Part shown: positions 52,708 through 61,386 of the stretch, one piece after another
Layout: every line of letters starts with the position of its first letter
Position numbering within the stretch: position 1 is the stretch's first letter
NCBI RefSeq assembly: GCF_003011925.2
Contig: NZ_PXXU01000007.1
Span: 1 to 64,000 of the forward strand
From: Nitrosomonas supralitoralis
GTDB lineage: Bacteria; Pseudomonadota; Gammaproteobacteria; Burkholderiales; Nitrosomonadaceae
Direction of reading: 5' to 3'
Length of the DNA: 64,000 nucleotides
Program-made: the position numbers and the translations under genes
Notes under the pieces: model-generated
Seen by the model: the letters and a program-made list of their open reading frames with translations, nothing else
Database searches by the model: none
What the model was told of the DNA's origin: nothing

Positions 52708-52962
52708 ATGGTCGAAGTGATTCTGGATATCAAACAATGGGGCAATAATCTGGGTGTGCGACTGCCCGCAGCCATTGCACGTGAAGCTCATGTGCATGCC
52801 GATCAACAGGTAAAGCTGACCGTTTCAGGTGGCCAGATCATCATCACCCCAGTGCAGGATAAACCGCTGACGCTGGAACAACGTTTGGCGCAATTTGATC
52901 CTGCCAAGCATGGCAGTGAAGTAATGACACCTACCCAGCCCTTGGGCGCTGAGAAATGGTAG
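52708..52962 (+). CDS. MazE-like antitoxin (SpoVT/AbrB fold)
   Basis: The 84-residue protein starts at an ATG with GAGGTG upstream. WGNNLGVRLPAAIAREAHV is the swapped-hairpin DNA-binding motif of MazE/AbrB proteins, and the acidic C-terminal tail is the toxin-binding region. Antitoxins of this type repress their own operon and neutralise MazF. The adjacent toxin gene is broken, so the antitoxin may be a relic or a solitary regulator. Confidence 0.85.
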   Translation: MVEVILDIKQWGNNLGVRLPAAIAREAHVHADQQVKLTVSGGQIIITPVQDKPLTLEQRLAQFDPAKHGSEVMTPTQPLGAEKW

Positions 52963-52969
52963 CCTAGCA

Positions 52970-53375
52970 ATGGCAAAAGCAGCCAGCGCCGGTGTGTAGA
53001 TACCCGAGCGCCAAAACATTATCTGGATCAACTGCAACCCGCAGGCCGAGCAGGAAATGCGCGATATTCATCCCTTTCTGGTATTCGCCAAGCATCTTTA
53101 ACGATAAAACTTCGCTGGTAATCGGTTTGCCCACGACCACCGCTGCATATAATGCCGACAATCCTTTTGCTGTTGCCATTGGTAAAACATCCAAGCGCAA
53201 GATAGAGCAAACCAGTTATGTGCTATGCCATCAACCAAAATCATTTGATTGGCGGGCACGGAGTGCCACGCCTCATCCATTGGGCAAGCTTGGCGATAAC
53301 TTGTTTGTACAGGTTTGCGAACGACTCAATCAAATCATTCAGCTTTATTGTCTACACAATCCGAGTTTGCTTTGA
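52970..53375 (+). pseudogene. MazF/PemK-type toxin gene, inactivated by a stop and a frameshift
   Basis: Translation from the ATG at 52970 gives MAKAASAGV, then an in-frame TAG (52997-52999), then IPERQNIIWINCNPQAEQE and HPFLVF. This is the N-terminal part of a MazF/PemK endoribonuclease. Near 53080-53085 the frame shifts, and the rest continues as NDKTSLVIGLPTTTAAYN, TSYVLCHQPKSFDW and LGKLGDNLFVQVCERLNQI to the stop near 53375. Two independent lesions mean no full-length toxin is made. It directly follows mazE. Confidence 0.85.
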
Positions 53376-53428
53376 AACAATGCCTGATTGAGCAGCTTCA
53401 ACGCATGAAATGCGCGGGTGCGCATTGA

Positions 53429-53973
53429 TCATAAAGCCGCATAATTTTTTGTCTTCAAATAAAATCTGAAGAATATTCGATTAATTTCAATCGATGGCCT
53501 TAAAATCACATAGGCATGGCTATATATGCCTTTGCATGCCGAATACTCAATACCCCCTTGAAAAGAACGGAGACTAATAATAAAACCACCAATTTGAACA
53601 ACTTTGTAAGTTTCAATTCTTTTTTCGGCTGCAGAAATGTTGTAATCGATCATTTTAAGGGGAACGGCACCAAGTTCCTGAGAAATTGCTAAAACAGGCA
53701 AATCAGAATTGTGATCTTTATCTGTAATGCTATCGAAAACTTCGTTGCCGAATTTCTCTTCCCATTCCGGAAACTCTCGTTCATCCTCATCCTCATCCTT
53801 AAACCGCAGCCTCTGGCTAAGAAGCTGATGCATGACGCTTTTCTGTATTGTTTTAGTAAGTCGTGTTTTTGCGTGAGTTGAGTGATTTTTTCATCTACTG
53901 CCGTGAGGAAGTTAGCGATTTTTGGTTTGCTCTGGAATTGTCGGAATGCACAATTCCAGCGCCAGTAAATCAC
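53429..53973 (-). pseudogene. HsdS specificity subunit fragment, frameshifted, opposite strand
   Basis: On the minus strand, KIANFLTAVDEKITQLTQKHDLLKQYRK (first conserved helical region; split across one frame) is followed by a frameshift around 53833-53845 into MHQLLSQRLRFKDEDEDEREFPEWEEK. A target-recognition domain follows, containing SFQGGIEYSACKG, and ends at a stop at 53429. The piece therefore carries a conserved region plus a recognition domain, but lacks both the first recognition domain and the C-terminal conserved helix. It faces the C-terminal remnant at 52357-52641 across mazEF. Confidence 0.75.
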
Positions 53974-53976
53974 CGT

Positions 53977-53991
53977 TAGGCGTTGCGCCTA
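53977..53991. repeat. 6-bp hairpin
   Basis: TAGGCG and CGCCTA flank a 3-base loop, just upstream of the hsdS fragment and 70 bases before the SEC-C gene. It is too short to assign a role. Confidence 0.3.
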
Positions 53992-54064
53992 GAAATTGAA
54001 TCCGCGCCAAAAATCAATCAAGTAAAATGATGGTCTTTAAATCTGATGTCACGAATCATTCGCT

Positions 54065-56425
54065 ATGATTGATCCTATTCTCAATGCAAAAGAAAAATTA
54101 GATGACCCGCTCATGCTGGAGTGGGCGCTACGTTACTATAAAGATCTGCCCGAAAATAATCGTGAAGAAAAGGCCCATATTGAATCTTCATGGTTTCATG
54201 ATCTTTTCATCGCACAGCTAATCGAACGAAATGAAACAGAAACATTGCTTCGCCTATTTAATACGTTACCAGCCCAGCATTTCTCTTCATTTACGAATCT
54301 GATCATCAAGCGCTGGCTCGAATGGCCTACTTCTTTGGCTAATGCGACGATACAGATTCTAGCCGTCAATGCACCTAAAGAACTTTTGCATTTGCTTGAA
54401 AGCTATTTGAATAAGGTTGAGCAAGGTGCTCCCTTTGAAATCGAACGCCTCCTGAGTATTTATGAGTTATCAGAGACTGGGATCGATACGTCGTACCAAC
54501 CATTATTAAATAGGCTTTGTCAGAAAGTTCTGTTACTCCCAAAGATTCATTTTGGCAGGATGTTTTTTCTGCCATCCCTGTTACGTCTAGGCAACGGCTT
54601 ATCTTTCGATATGCACGCATCTTTGCTAGAAGCTGCGCTTCAAAGTTGTGAAGATAATGATCGTCGCAGAAGTGTGTTAATAGCCTTAATTCAAGGTGTG
54701 TTCGGTCATAAAGAATACCTGGATATAGTTTTTGATCGTAGCGAGAAACAATCAGAGCAACACCTTGAATCATTAGTCTATTTATTTCAAGAAGAAACAC
54801 CACTGACACAACTTGATCAGTGGCTGGATTCACCACCTGCTTTCTCCGAGGTTATCCCAATGCTGGAGAAAATTTCCTATCAATCAAGTGGTTGCAAAAG
54901 AATTCTAAGCTTACTGAAGGATTCATCGAGAATCAAACGGCAATTGCCTGATGCCATTCGATCTCAACTCGTTGTAGCCACCTGCATTCATGGTTTTGCA
55001 CGGACAACATTCGAGAATCTGGCTCCCGACCTCAAGGAAACAGTTGATTTGTTGTCGGGAGACTTTTTGAAACCGCATTGGTATCCCGCTTTATTAGCGC
55101 ATTTGCGTACCTATGATCAGCAAGATATTACAACCGCATTAATTTCTCGCTTACCTTATGTTAGACACACCTATGGTGGCGTGCAATTGGCCGAAGTTAT
55201 GGGTGATTTGGCCTGGGCAGAGTTCGTGCCATGCCTAATCGACTCAATTACGCAAGATCAAGGAGATTATCTCTGTGAAGCCTCACAAACAGCATTGAAA
55301 AAAATAGGTATCTCGGCCCAAGCAGCTTTGATTGAGTTTTGGGATCAATTAGATTGGTCTCAACAAATATTTGGCCTTCCGGTAATCAGCGATATCGGCG
55401 GCAAAGCAGCGGCAGATTTTGCTTATGAACATTTCGACACATTGATGGCTGATAATGTGGAGTTTTATTGTAAATTAGCATTAGCCGCTCCAGATAAACG
55501 CTTGCTGGATCGCTTAAAGCCGGAACTGCGTCGCCAGCAACCTCTAATTGATTGCGCCTGCTATATTCTTGCACGTCTCTTGGACCAGGATGATGATGAA
55601 ATACAGGCTGCCAAGAAGCGCGCGATAGCAGACTTGACTAGACAAGCAAGGAACAGAAAGTCTTTCGAATCTGGAGACTTATCCAACGATTCGCTCTATC
55701 TGGAATTACACTGCCCGTCATGCAATGGCGTCAACCAGTATGCAGTCAAGGGCGTTATTATCGGCAAAAATCAAGATGAAAAAATTCCACACTTGATCAA
55801 TGATGAATTCCCCTGCGCATCCTGCGGCCAGTACGTTGAGTTTGAATTGACATCCTCAGCATTGACGTCACTGACTGCTGAAATGCTGATGATGAAAGCG
55901 GCGCATGAGAACGAACAACAACCGAGCACACGCATTACAACGATGAGCTGTCAAGTAGATGGCCATACATTACCCGCCGCCACTGCTTTGGAGAAGCTAA
56001 GAGAACATGTCGCCAAGTCTCCTAATGATGCCAGCGCATGGTTTCAATTGGGAAAGATTCTTGCCTATATCAATAGACCGAAGGCCGGAATACAGGCTTT
56101 GTCACAAGCTCTGCAATTGGAGCCTGCTGCTATTGATGTCAAACTGATGCTGGCTAATGCACTTGTTCTAAATGACGCCAATGAAGAGGCATTCCAGATA
56201 TTGACAGATGCGCTCAATCAATTAGCCGACTGGGAATTTCTTGTGCCACAATCAAACTTTGGGCAAGATTTCGCTAAACTTTACAATCAATTGCGGCGAA
56301 GCCTGGGCAGAGACGATTTGCCAGCGTTGCATCCATCTTCGTTAAAGACACCTCAAAAGACTGGTCGCAATGATCCTTGTCCCTGTGGCAGTGGAAAGAA
56401 ATTCAAAAAATGTTGTGGTCGTTAA
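54065..56425 (+). CDS. SEC-C motif protein with internal zinc ribbon, TPR and helical repeats
   Basis: The 786-residue protein is mostly alpha-helical repeats in the first two-thirds (HEAT/ARM-like character). It then has a zinc-ribbon-like pair, CPSC (about residue 558) and CASC (about residue 588), a TPR unit around residues 655-740 (ASAWFQLGKILAYIN and ANALVLNDANEEAFQILTDA), and a C-terminal SEC-C motif NDPCPCGSGKKFKKCC. The SEC-C motif binds zinc and is often a protein-interaction tail. I do not recognise a characterised homologue. It is intact between decayed restriction and toxin genes, so its retention may reflect function. No ribosome site is obvious. Confidence 0.65.
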   Translation: MIDPILNAKEKLDDPLMLEWALRYYKDLPENNREEKAHIESSWFHDLFIAQLIERNETETLLRLFNTLPAQHFSSFTNLIIKRWLEWPTSLANATIQILAVNAPKELLHLLESYLNKVEQGAPFEIERLLSIYELSETGIDTSYQPLLNRLCQKVLLLPKIHFGRMFFLPSLLRLGNGLSFDMHASLLEAALQSCEDNDRRRSVLIALIQGVFGHKEYLDIVFDRSEKQSEQHLESLVYLFQEETPLTQLDQWLDSPPAFSEVIPMLEKISYQSSGCKRILSLLKDSSRIKRQLPDAIRSQLVVATCIHGFARTTFENLAPDLKETVDLLSGDFLKPHWYPALLAHLRTYDQQDITTALISRLPYVRHTYGGVQLAEVMGDLAWAEFVPCLIDSITQDQGDYLCEASQTALKKIGISAQAALIEFWDQLDWSQQIFGLPVISDIGGKAAADFAYEHFDTLMADNVEFYCKLALAAPDKRLLDRLKPELRRQQPLIDCACYILARLLDQDDDEIQAAKKRAIADLTRQARNRKSFESGDLSNDSLYLELHCPSCNGVNQYAVKGVIIGKNQDEKIPHLINDEFPCASCGQYVEFELTSSALTSLTAEMLMMKAAHENEQQPSTRITTMSCQVDGHTLPAATALEKLREHVAKSPNDASAWFQLGKILAYINRPKAGIQALSQALQLEPAAIDVKLMLANALVLNDANEEAFQILTDALNQLADWEFLVPQSNFGQDFAKLYNQLRRSLGRDDLPALHPSSLKTPQKTGRNDPCPCGSGKKFKKCCGR

Positions 56426-56473
56426 GTTGTATAAACAAAGCCAGTCAAGTTTACTAGTTATATCGATGATCTG

Positions 56474-56704
56474 ATGAATAGATCTTCCAAGTCTCAGCAC
56501 TCTGCTGATAATCCACTGAAAACGCTACAGGAATCAATGGAGCGCATCATCTTTCATAGCGAATCATCAAGTTTCTGTGTTTTGCGCGTCAAGGTCAAAG
56601 CGCATTGAGAACTAATAACAGTAATTGGCTCCGCTGCTTCTGTAACAGCGGGGGAGTATGTCGAATGTTTAGGCATCTGGGTTAATGATCGGCAACATGG
56701 TTAA
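56474..56704 (+). pseudogene. RecD2-like helicase N-terminal remnant
   Basis: After an ATG at 56474 comes ERIIFHSESSSFCVLRVKVKAH, then a TGA (56606-56608), then ELITVIGSAASVTAGEYVE and WVNDRQHG before another stop. This is the N-terminal OB-like part of RecD2/YrrC-type helicases. The helicase core is absent. The remnant follows the SEC-C gene by 49 bases. Confidence 0.6.
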
Positions 56705-57606
56705 CAGTTTTAAATCAATCTCTATAAAAATCGTTATAACCTAAATCAACCGTTGAACAAGTCAGAGAAAAGCACATTTATAGCTGGGCCATATTGCCGT
56801 GTGTTGCAATCGAACTGCTGAGAATAAACAAGAAGCTTTAAATGACACGACATTGAAGCAAGCTTTGATGATTTCGTTAAAACTGGAAAAAACTTTAAAG
56901 ACTGCACTCTGCAGAATATCGATGATCTTTTGCCTTTTCCGCCAAAAGCCGATTCTTAGGCGGATGCACAAATGACCGCGCTTTCAGGCACTAAATTGAA
57001 ATAATATTGTTTTATAATGACTATGTGCTGAGTGACCAGTTATAAGAGTAAAGTTTGTTAACAATAACTGAAGTTATCAACTAATCTTTGAGCTACGTTT
57101 ACATAAAATGAACAAGTTTTGTGATGCTATACGACTGGCTATTTTGCCGTGAAGTTGAGATGAGTCGAACCTCAGGTATAGTGATTACGAAACGTAATTT
57201 ATAATGATAGACATCAAAAATCAATTTCTTGTACTTATTCTGGGCGAATGGTCAGCGCCACGAAGTCTCAAGCGATGGTATTTCGTCCACAATCTGACAC
57301 AATAAGCTTCAAACAAGAATTACAATATAAATAATTTTGCTTTTTGTTTATACGCTAAATAATACTGAAAGCAGTAACTTTTATGTGTTGCTTGAGAATC
57401 TTCATAGACGATGACGATATTGGTAAATTACATGTGGCTATTTTTTTATTTGAGGTATTGTCAAATTAAGAAAATTTGAGCAAACGCCGATACAATAATT
57501 TGTAACTATCTAATTGATCTGTATTGGCAATTATGCCAAGAGGCAAAGATCAGCTCAATTTGACTTAACTTGATAATACCTTCAAAACTACTAAAGCCAC
57601 ACTTAA
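56705..57606. other. Gene-free decayed region
   Basis: About 900 bases in which no intact gene is supported. An open run at about 56840-56950 on the plus strand contains HDIEASFDDFVKTGKNF and DLLPFPPKADS before a stop; I cannot place its family. The base composition is AT-rich and consistent with neutral decay of acquired DNA. Confidence 0.4.
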
Positions 57607-57738
57607 TTAGTTCTCTTTATTCGCACTATCGCGATCTTTCAGAATATCTTGACTTGGAGGATACTGACCTGGTTTTGGCTCGCCACATGCAGTTAAGAAC
57701 AATACTAAACAGGCAGCTACAAAAAGAGTATATTTCAT
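57607..57738 (-). CDS. Very small lipoprotein (43 residues)
   Basis: A minus-strand frame from ATG 57738 encodes a signal MKYTLFVAACLVLFLTAC, a lipobox ending in cysteine 18, then GEPKPGQYPPSQDILKDRDS and a short tail. AGGA lies about 10 bases upstream of the ATG. Such tiny lipoproteins (entericidin-like in size) are often missed. Function is unknown. It opposes a longer plus-strand open frame (57570-57773) that has no coding signature. Confidence 0.6.
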   Translation of the reverse strand: MKYTLFVAACLVLFLTACGEPKPGQYPPSQDILKDRDSANKEN

Positions 57739-57979
57739 ATTATCAATGTCCTATATTTGAATTGAAAGAATAAGGCTCTTTCGAAAAATACAAAGAACTG
57801 GTTCCTTGATTTTGCTGGATCGCAATTTTCGCTATTTCTTGGAGCACTTCTTTATAACATAAATAATATTAAGTTTTCGTGAATTATCGTTAATATCTTC
57901 GATTCTACGAAAATTATGCACATTTGGGTTAGTTCGTTAGCTCAGCTACATCGTAGCGAATATTTCTCCTAGTCATTTT

Positions 57980-58363
57980 TCAACCGGCCTCAACAGTGTT
58001 GAGAAATCTACAGGTGACTCCCGGTTGGCTACCATCCCAAATTGAACCCGCCTTACCTTCGACGTCCACCTCAAACAGGAAAACCTTTTTGGGGCGTGCC
58101 GCTGATTCAATCAGCGTGGCATCAATTACCGCTCCCGCCGCGCCCTTGATCATCAATCCGTGTGATTGAAGCTGTTCATTGATCGAGGCCAGCAGATCGT
58201 CTAACCGAGCGCCGGTCACCAAACGGATGCAAAACCAACACGGGGTGGCTTCGTCCGGTATCGCATCCGACAGGGACAAACCACAAAATCGTAGAAAATC
58301 AATCCGAACATACAGTGCTTGCTCCAACGCAGCATCTCCAACTGTCTTTGACTTGTCACTATT
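57980..58363 (-). pseudogene. IS5-family transposase fragment
   Basis: The minus-strand frame is open from 58363 to 57980 and encodes KTVGDAALEQALYVRIDFLR, GLSLSDAIPDEATPCWFC, RLDDLLASINEQLQSHGL and AVIDATLIESAARPKK. This is the N-terminal part of an IS5-group transposase, including the DAT that holds the first catalytic Asp. It then runs into unrelated sequence. Both ends of the gene and the terminal inverted repeats are missing, so it is a dead remnant. Confidence 0.8.
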
Positions 58364-58604
58364 TTAGACGGTTATCGCGCTGACGGGGGAGTTGTGCAGT
58401 AGTCTTGTAATCAGCCACCAGAGCGGATTGGCTTGAATGTAGAAGAGGGTTATCTGTTTGAGTAAAATGTTTTAAAGTTTCAATTTCGTGGAGCTGTGCA
58501 GCGATCCGATCGAAAAAGGCCGATCGAACCTTGGAAGAATAGAATGATCAGGGGATTTTAGAAATGTCATGCACGATAACTTTATTTGTAAAAAAAAACC
58601 ATAT
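58364..58604. other. Intergenic remnant without a gene
   Basis: About 240 bases between the transposase fragment and the terminator of the next gene. No coding or structural signal is seen. Confidence 0.3.
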
Positions 58605-58633
58605 CTGGCTCTCTATTGTTATTAGAGAGCCAG
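58605..58633 (-). terminator. Intrinsic terminator of the DUF1269-like gene
   Basis: CTGGCTCTCTA (58605-58615) pairs with TAGAGAGCCAG (58623-58633) around a 7-base loop. On the minus strand a long T tract (58590-58598) follows the stem after a 6-base gap. It lies 20 bases past the stop of the minus-strand gene. Confidence 0.85.
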
Positions 58634-58652
58634 TGTCAGGCTAACAACATAA

Positions 58653-59162
58653 TCAAGGAAATGCCGGCATTCTCGGTTCCGTTTGTTCAACTTCAACCTG
58701 CGGCAGATGTTCTTTGACTCGATTTTCAATTTCATTCACTCGATCAGTTGGCACATCAACAAGAACCAGCAACTTGCCGGCCTCAATAGCATCCTCGTAT
58801 TCTTTGATTCGTCGATTGCCAATACTCATGCCGACCATGCCGCCAAACCAAGAACCTACACCCGCACCCACCAATGTGGTCGCCAATAAAACGCCTCCAG
58901 CGATAACCGTTGATGCCGGTGGCAATGCAACTGCAACTAGCCCGGCAAGCAAGCCCGTTGCACCACCTAATGCGACCCCTTGCTCCACGGCAGGAATGAA
59001 ATCAGTTTTTTGCAAAAGATTTGCTTCCGGCAAATCTTCAAGCGGTGTACCGCGTTTTGCAATCACATGGATATGTTTCTCCTCAATTCTTTCCATAAGT
59101 AAATCTTGGACAATTTTCTTGGTAGTAGCGATATCTGGAACTAGAAAGTATATACGTCGCAT
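58653..59162 (-). CDS. DUF1269-like glycine-rich membrane-associated protein
   Basis: The 169-residue protein starts with an alpha/beta N-terminal part (RIYFLVPDIATTKKIVQDLL), then a glycine/alanine-rich hydrophobic stretch (about residues 67-115), then an ADEYEDAIEAG-type region and LLVLVDVPTDRVNEIENRV. This is the general layout of DUF1269 (general stress 17M-like) proteins, which have two glycine-zipper-like hydrophobic segments. Start ATG at 59162 has GGAGGG 5 bases upstream. It is monocistronic. Function is unknown. Confidence 0.75.
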   Translation of the reverse strand: MRRIYFLVPDIATTKKIVQDLLMERIEEKHIHVIAKRGTPLEDLPEANLLQKTDFIPAVEQGVALGGATGLLAGLVAVALPPASTVIAGGVLLATTLVGAGVGSWFGGMVGMSIGNRRIKEYEDAIEAGKLLVLVDVPTDRVNEIENRVKEHLPQVEVEQTEPRMPAFP

Positions 59163-59550
59163 AATTCCCTCCTACGAGATTATGGAGTTTAAAAAGAAAG
59201 AGCATTAAATAACTCTTTGGACTGAAAAACTTTCTTTAAGTAAATACTGAAACAATTTGTTCCTATCTTTTTTTCTGAATCTGCTTTAATCCCAGCAAAT
59301 CTATTTCTGTACATTGTTTGTACGTTTTATAACATATGTTTAAATTGTACTTTTTCAACCCTCTGGTTAACAAACTGACAAATTCTTACAAAGCGTCAAT
59401 TTAAGTATAGAATAAAGTCTTCAGCCCTCATTTGAAAATGGATATAAAGAGAGTTGCAGCAACACTCTTCTCTTTAGAATTTTTCCATAAATAAGCTAGA
59501 TGCTTATTCTCTAGTATATTGTGAGTGCCAATGTTTATTTTGGAGGCTAC
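59163..59550. other. Intergenic region with a large stem-loop before the cytochrome c peroxidase gene
   Basis: The 388 bases hold the promoters of both divergent genes. A stem of TAAAGAGA (59445-59452) with TCTCTTTA (59469-59476), extended by GTTG/CAAC, lies about 75 bases before the peroxidase start and is followed by TTTTT. It may act as an attenuator or upstream terminator. Confidence 0.45.
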
Positions 59551-60606
59551 ATGAAAGTATTCTTATTTCTGGCATTGATGTTAAGTTCCTACAGTTATGC
59601 TCAAAGTGAACATGATTCTCAGGGAGGTATACAAAAAAATAGCGGTCATCATAATGAAATGCACGGTGGCGATCATCACGAGATGGGCGGAACGATGCAT
59701 GGAAGTCATCACAAACTGGACAAAATTACTCTAAAACATTTTTTTGAACCGCTGCCCGCATCAATTATCGATGAGAAAAAGAATGCTGCATTAATTGCGC
59801 TGGGCAAGAAACTTTATTTAGATCCACGACTTTCAGTAAATAATACAATTTCCTGTAACTCCTGCCATCAACTGAATAATTTCGGTGTCGACAGTCAACC
59901 CACATCACCCGGTCATGAAGGAAAACGCGGCGGTAGAAATTCACCAACTACGCTGAATGCTGCACTACATATTGCTCAATTTTGGGATGGACGTGCCAAG
60001 GACGTTGAAGAGCAAGCACTCGGTCCAATTCTGAATCCGATCGAAATGGGCATGGCAAAAGATGTTGATGTTGTCGGTAAATTGAAAAAAATAGACGAAT
60101 ATAAGACCATGTTTGCGGAGGCCTTTAAGGATGAAAAAGATCCAATTCTGTATGTAAATATCGGCAAAGCAATTGGCGCATTCGAGCGTACACTTTTAAC
60201 ACCATCCCGCTTTGATGATTTCCTCAAAGGCGATGAAAATGCGTTAAATGATACTGAGAAAAGGGGTTTGCAGAAATTCATCAGTATGGGATGTGCAAAT
60301 TGTCACAACGGCGTAGCAATTGGTGGAAACTCATATAAGAAAATCGGTCTGGTCGTACCCTATGAAACAAAAGATTTGGGAAGATTTGAAATAACTGGAC
60401 TTGAAACTGATAAAAAAGTATTTAAAGTACCGAGCCTAAGAAATATCACCAAAACTGGCCCTTATTTTCATGATGGCTCGGTGGCAACCTTGGATGAAGC
60501 TATTGAGGAAATGGCAGAGCATCAGTTGGGACGGAAAGTCGAACCGGAATTTGTTGCTGATGTGAAAGCTTTTCTGGGGTCCTTAACTGGCAAAGTTCAG
60601 AAATAA
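59551..60606 (+). CDS. Di-heme cytochrome c peroxidase (CcpA/MauG family)
   Basis: From the ATG at 59551 (GGAGG upstream) the protein has 351 residues and a signal peptide ending near SYAQ. A histidine- and methionine-rich linker follows (about residues 30-54). Two heme-c motifs are present: CNSCH at residues 102-106 and CANCH at 248-252, with NPIEMGM and TGPYFHDGS typical of bacterial CCPs. It reduces hydrogen peroxide in the periplasm with electrons from cytochrome c or a copper protein. The His/Met linker is unusual and could bind metal. Confidence 0.92.
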   Translation: MKVFLFLALMLSSYSYAQSEHDSQGGIQKNSGHHNEMHGGDHHEMGGTMHGSHHKLDKITLKHFFEPLPASIIDEKKNAALIALGKKLYLDPRLSVNNTISCNSCHQLNNFGVDSQPTSPGHEGKRGGRNSPTTLNAALHIAQFWDGRAKDVEEQALGPILNPIEMGMAKDVDVVGKLKKIDEYKTMFAEAFKDEKDPILYVNIGKAIGAFERTLLTPSRFDDFLKGDENALNDTEKRGLQKFISMGCANCHNGVAIGGNSYKKIGLVVPYETKDLGRFEITGLETDKKVFKVPSLRNITKTGPYFHDGSVATLDEAIEEMAEHQLGRKVEPEFVADVKAFLGSLTGKVQK

Positions 60607-60639
60607 ACTTGAATATATACGATAACTCAACAAAGTGAA

Positions 60640-60677
60640 AAGTAATGTGTAACAGGAACTGGGGTTGTACATTACTT
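60640..60677 (+). terminator. Intrinsic terminator of the cytochrome c peroxidase gene
   Basis: AAGTAATGTGTAAC (60640-60653) pairs with GTTGTACATTACTT (60664-60677), allowing two G-U pairs, around a 10-base loop. TCTATATTCT follows. It lies 34 bases after the stop. Confidence 0.7.
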
Positions 60678-60722
60678 TCTATATTCTAAAAACAATCAGT
60701 CTTTAAAATGCCGCTCTCTCAT

Positions 60723-60748
60723 ATGAGAAAGTTAAGTCACTTTCTCAT
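60723..60748. repeat. 10-bp perfect hairpin
   Basis: ATGAGAAAGT (60723-60732) and ACTTTCTCAT (60739-60748) flank a 6-base loop. No T tract follows. Possible second terminator-like or regulatory element. Confidence 0.5.
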
Positions 60749-60853
60749 CCAGCTGATTATTAGTCAAAAATTGATATGTATCAGCAAAAAAATAGCCAAG
60801 GCTCCCTTTTAATACGAACCAAGCAAGTAATAGCTGTTATGTTAAAAATCTTT

Positions 60854-60871
60854 TTTACGGCGCGCCGTAAA
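60854..60871. repeat. 18-bp perfect palindrome
   Basis: TTTACGGCGCGCCGTAAA reads the same on both strands, with no spacer. It has a T6 tract on its left side. It sits in a gene-free region between the peroxidase and the small membrane protein. A dimeric DNA-binding protein site is one possible reading. Confidence 0.6.
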
Positions 60872-61386
60872 GTTCAACAAACTTAAGCCAGCAAGTACAT
60901 CGCATAGATTCCGGTCCGGACACAACACTGGTCATTGAAATCATATCTAGAGCTTACTCAAAATATAGCCTACTACTTAACAACGAGTGGTAATGCAAAA
61001 AATTTAATTCCATAAAAAGCAAATGTTATAAAGCCTAATCGCTCAAACCAGAACTTAAAAAGTTATCGATATTTTAAGCTCAGGCACAAACCGACTCGTT
61101 TGGTCATCCATGAATTTCCCGACTATACCAAAAACTCTTTTTCTTGAGAAAATAGAACTATGAAAATCAAATTAGATATTCGATGAAAATGTGAAAAGCA
61201 AGCTTTCGGATGATTCATGAACATCGACGAAGCATGGAACGCAGCGGGCGGCAGTGACATCGATATCACCGAAGATAGGTTGTTACTGCCAACCAGGATA
61301 CATTCGACGTCGGAAACAGCCATTAATGTATGGAGTAAATTTATCCATACACCTTTGACGGCACCGACTCGATCTGAATTTTATAT

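Larger units (their letters stand above)
60607..61386. other. Intergenic region with stem-loops and an 18-bp palindrome, no convincing gene
   Basis: About 780 bases. It begins with a terminator (60640-60677). A perfect 10-bp hairpin follows at 60723-60748, and an 18-bp palindrome at 60854-60871. A plus-strand frame at 61217-61462 has no ribosome site and runs into the opposing small membrane protein gene, so I do not call it. Confidence 0.45.

Noticed and set aside
56840-56950. Transposase-like open stretch with a DLLPFPPKAD segment
   Set aside because: It is vaguely like the end of some transposases, but there is too little sequence to support a family.
57570-57773. Plus-strand open frame of 67 codons
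   Set aside because: It starts at a TTG without a ribosome site. The opposite strand carries a clear lipoprotein signal instead.
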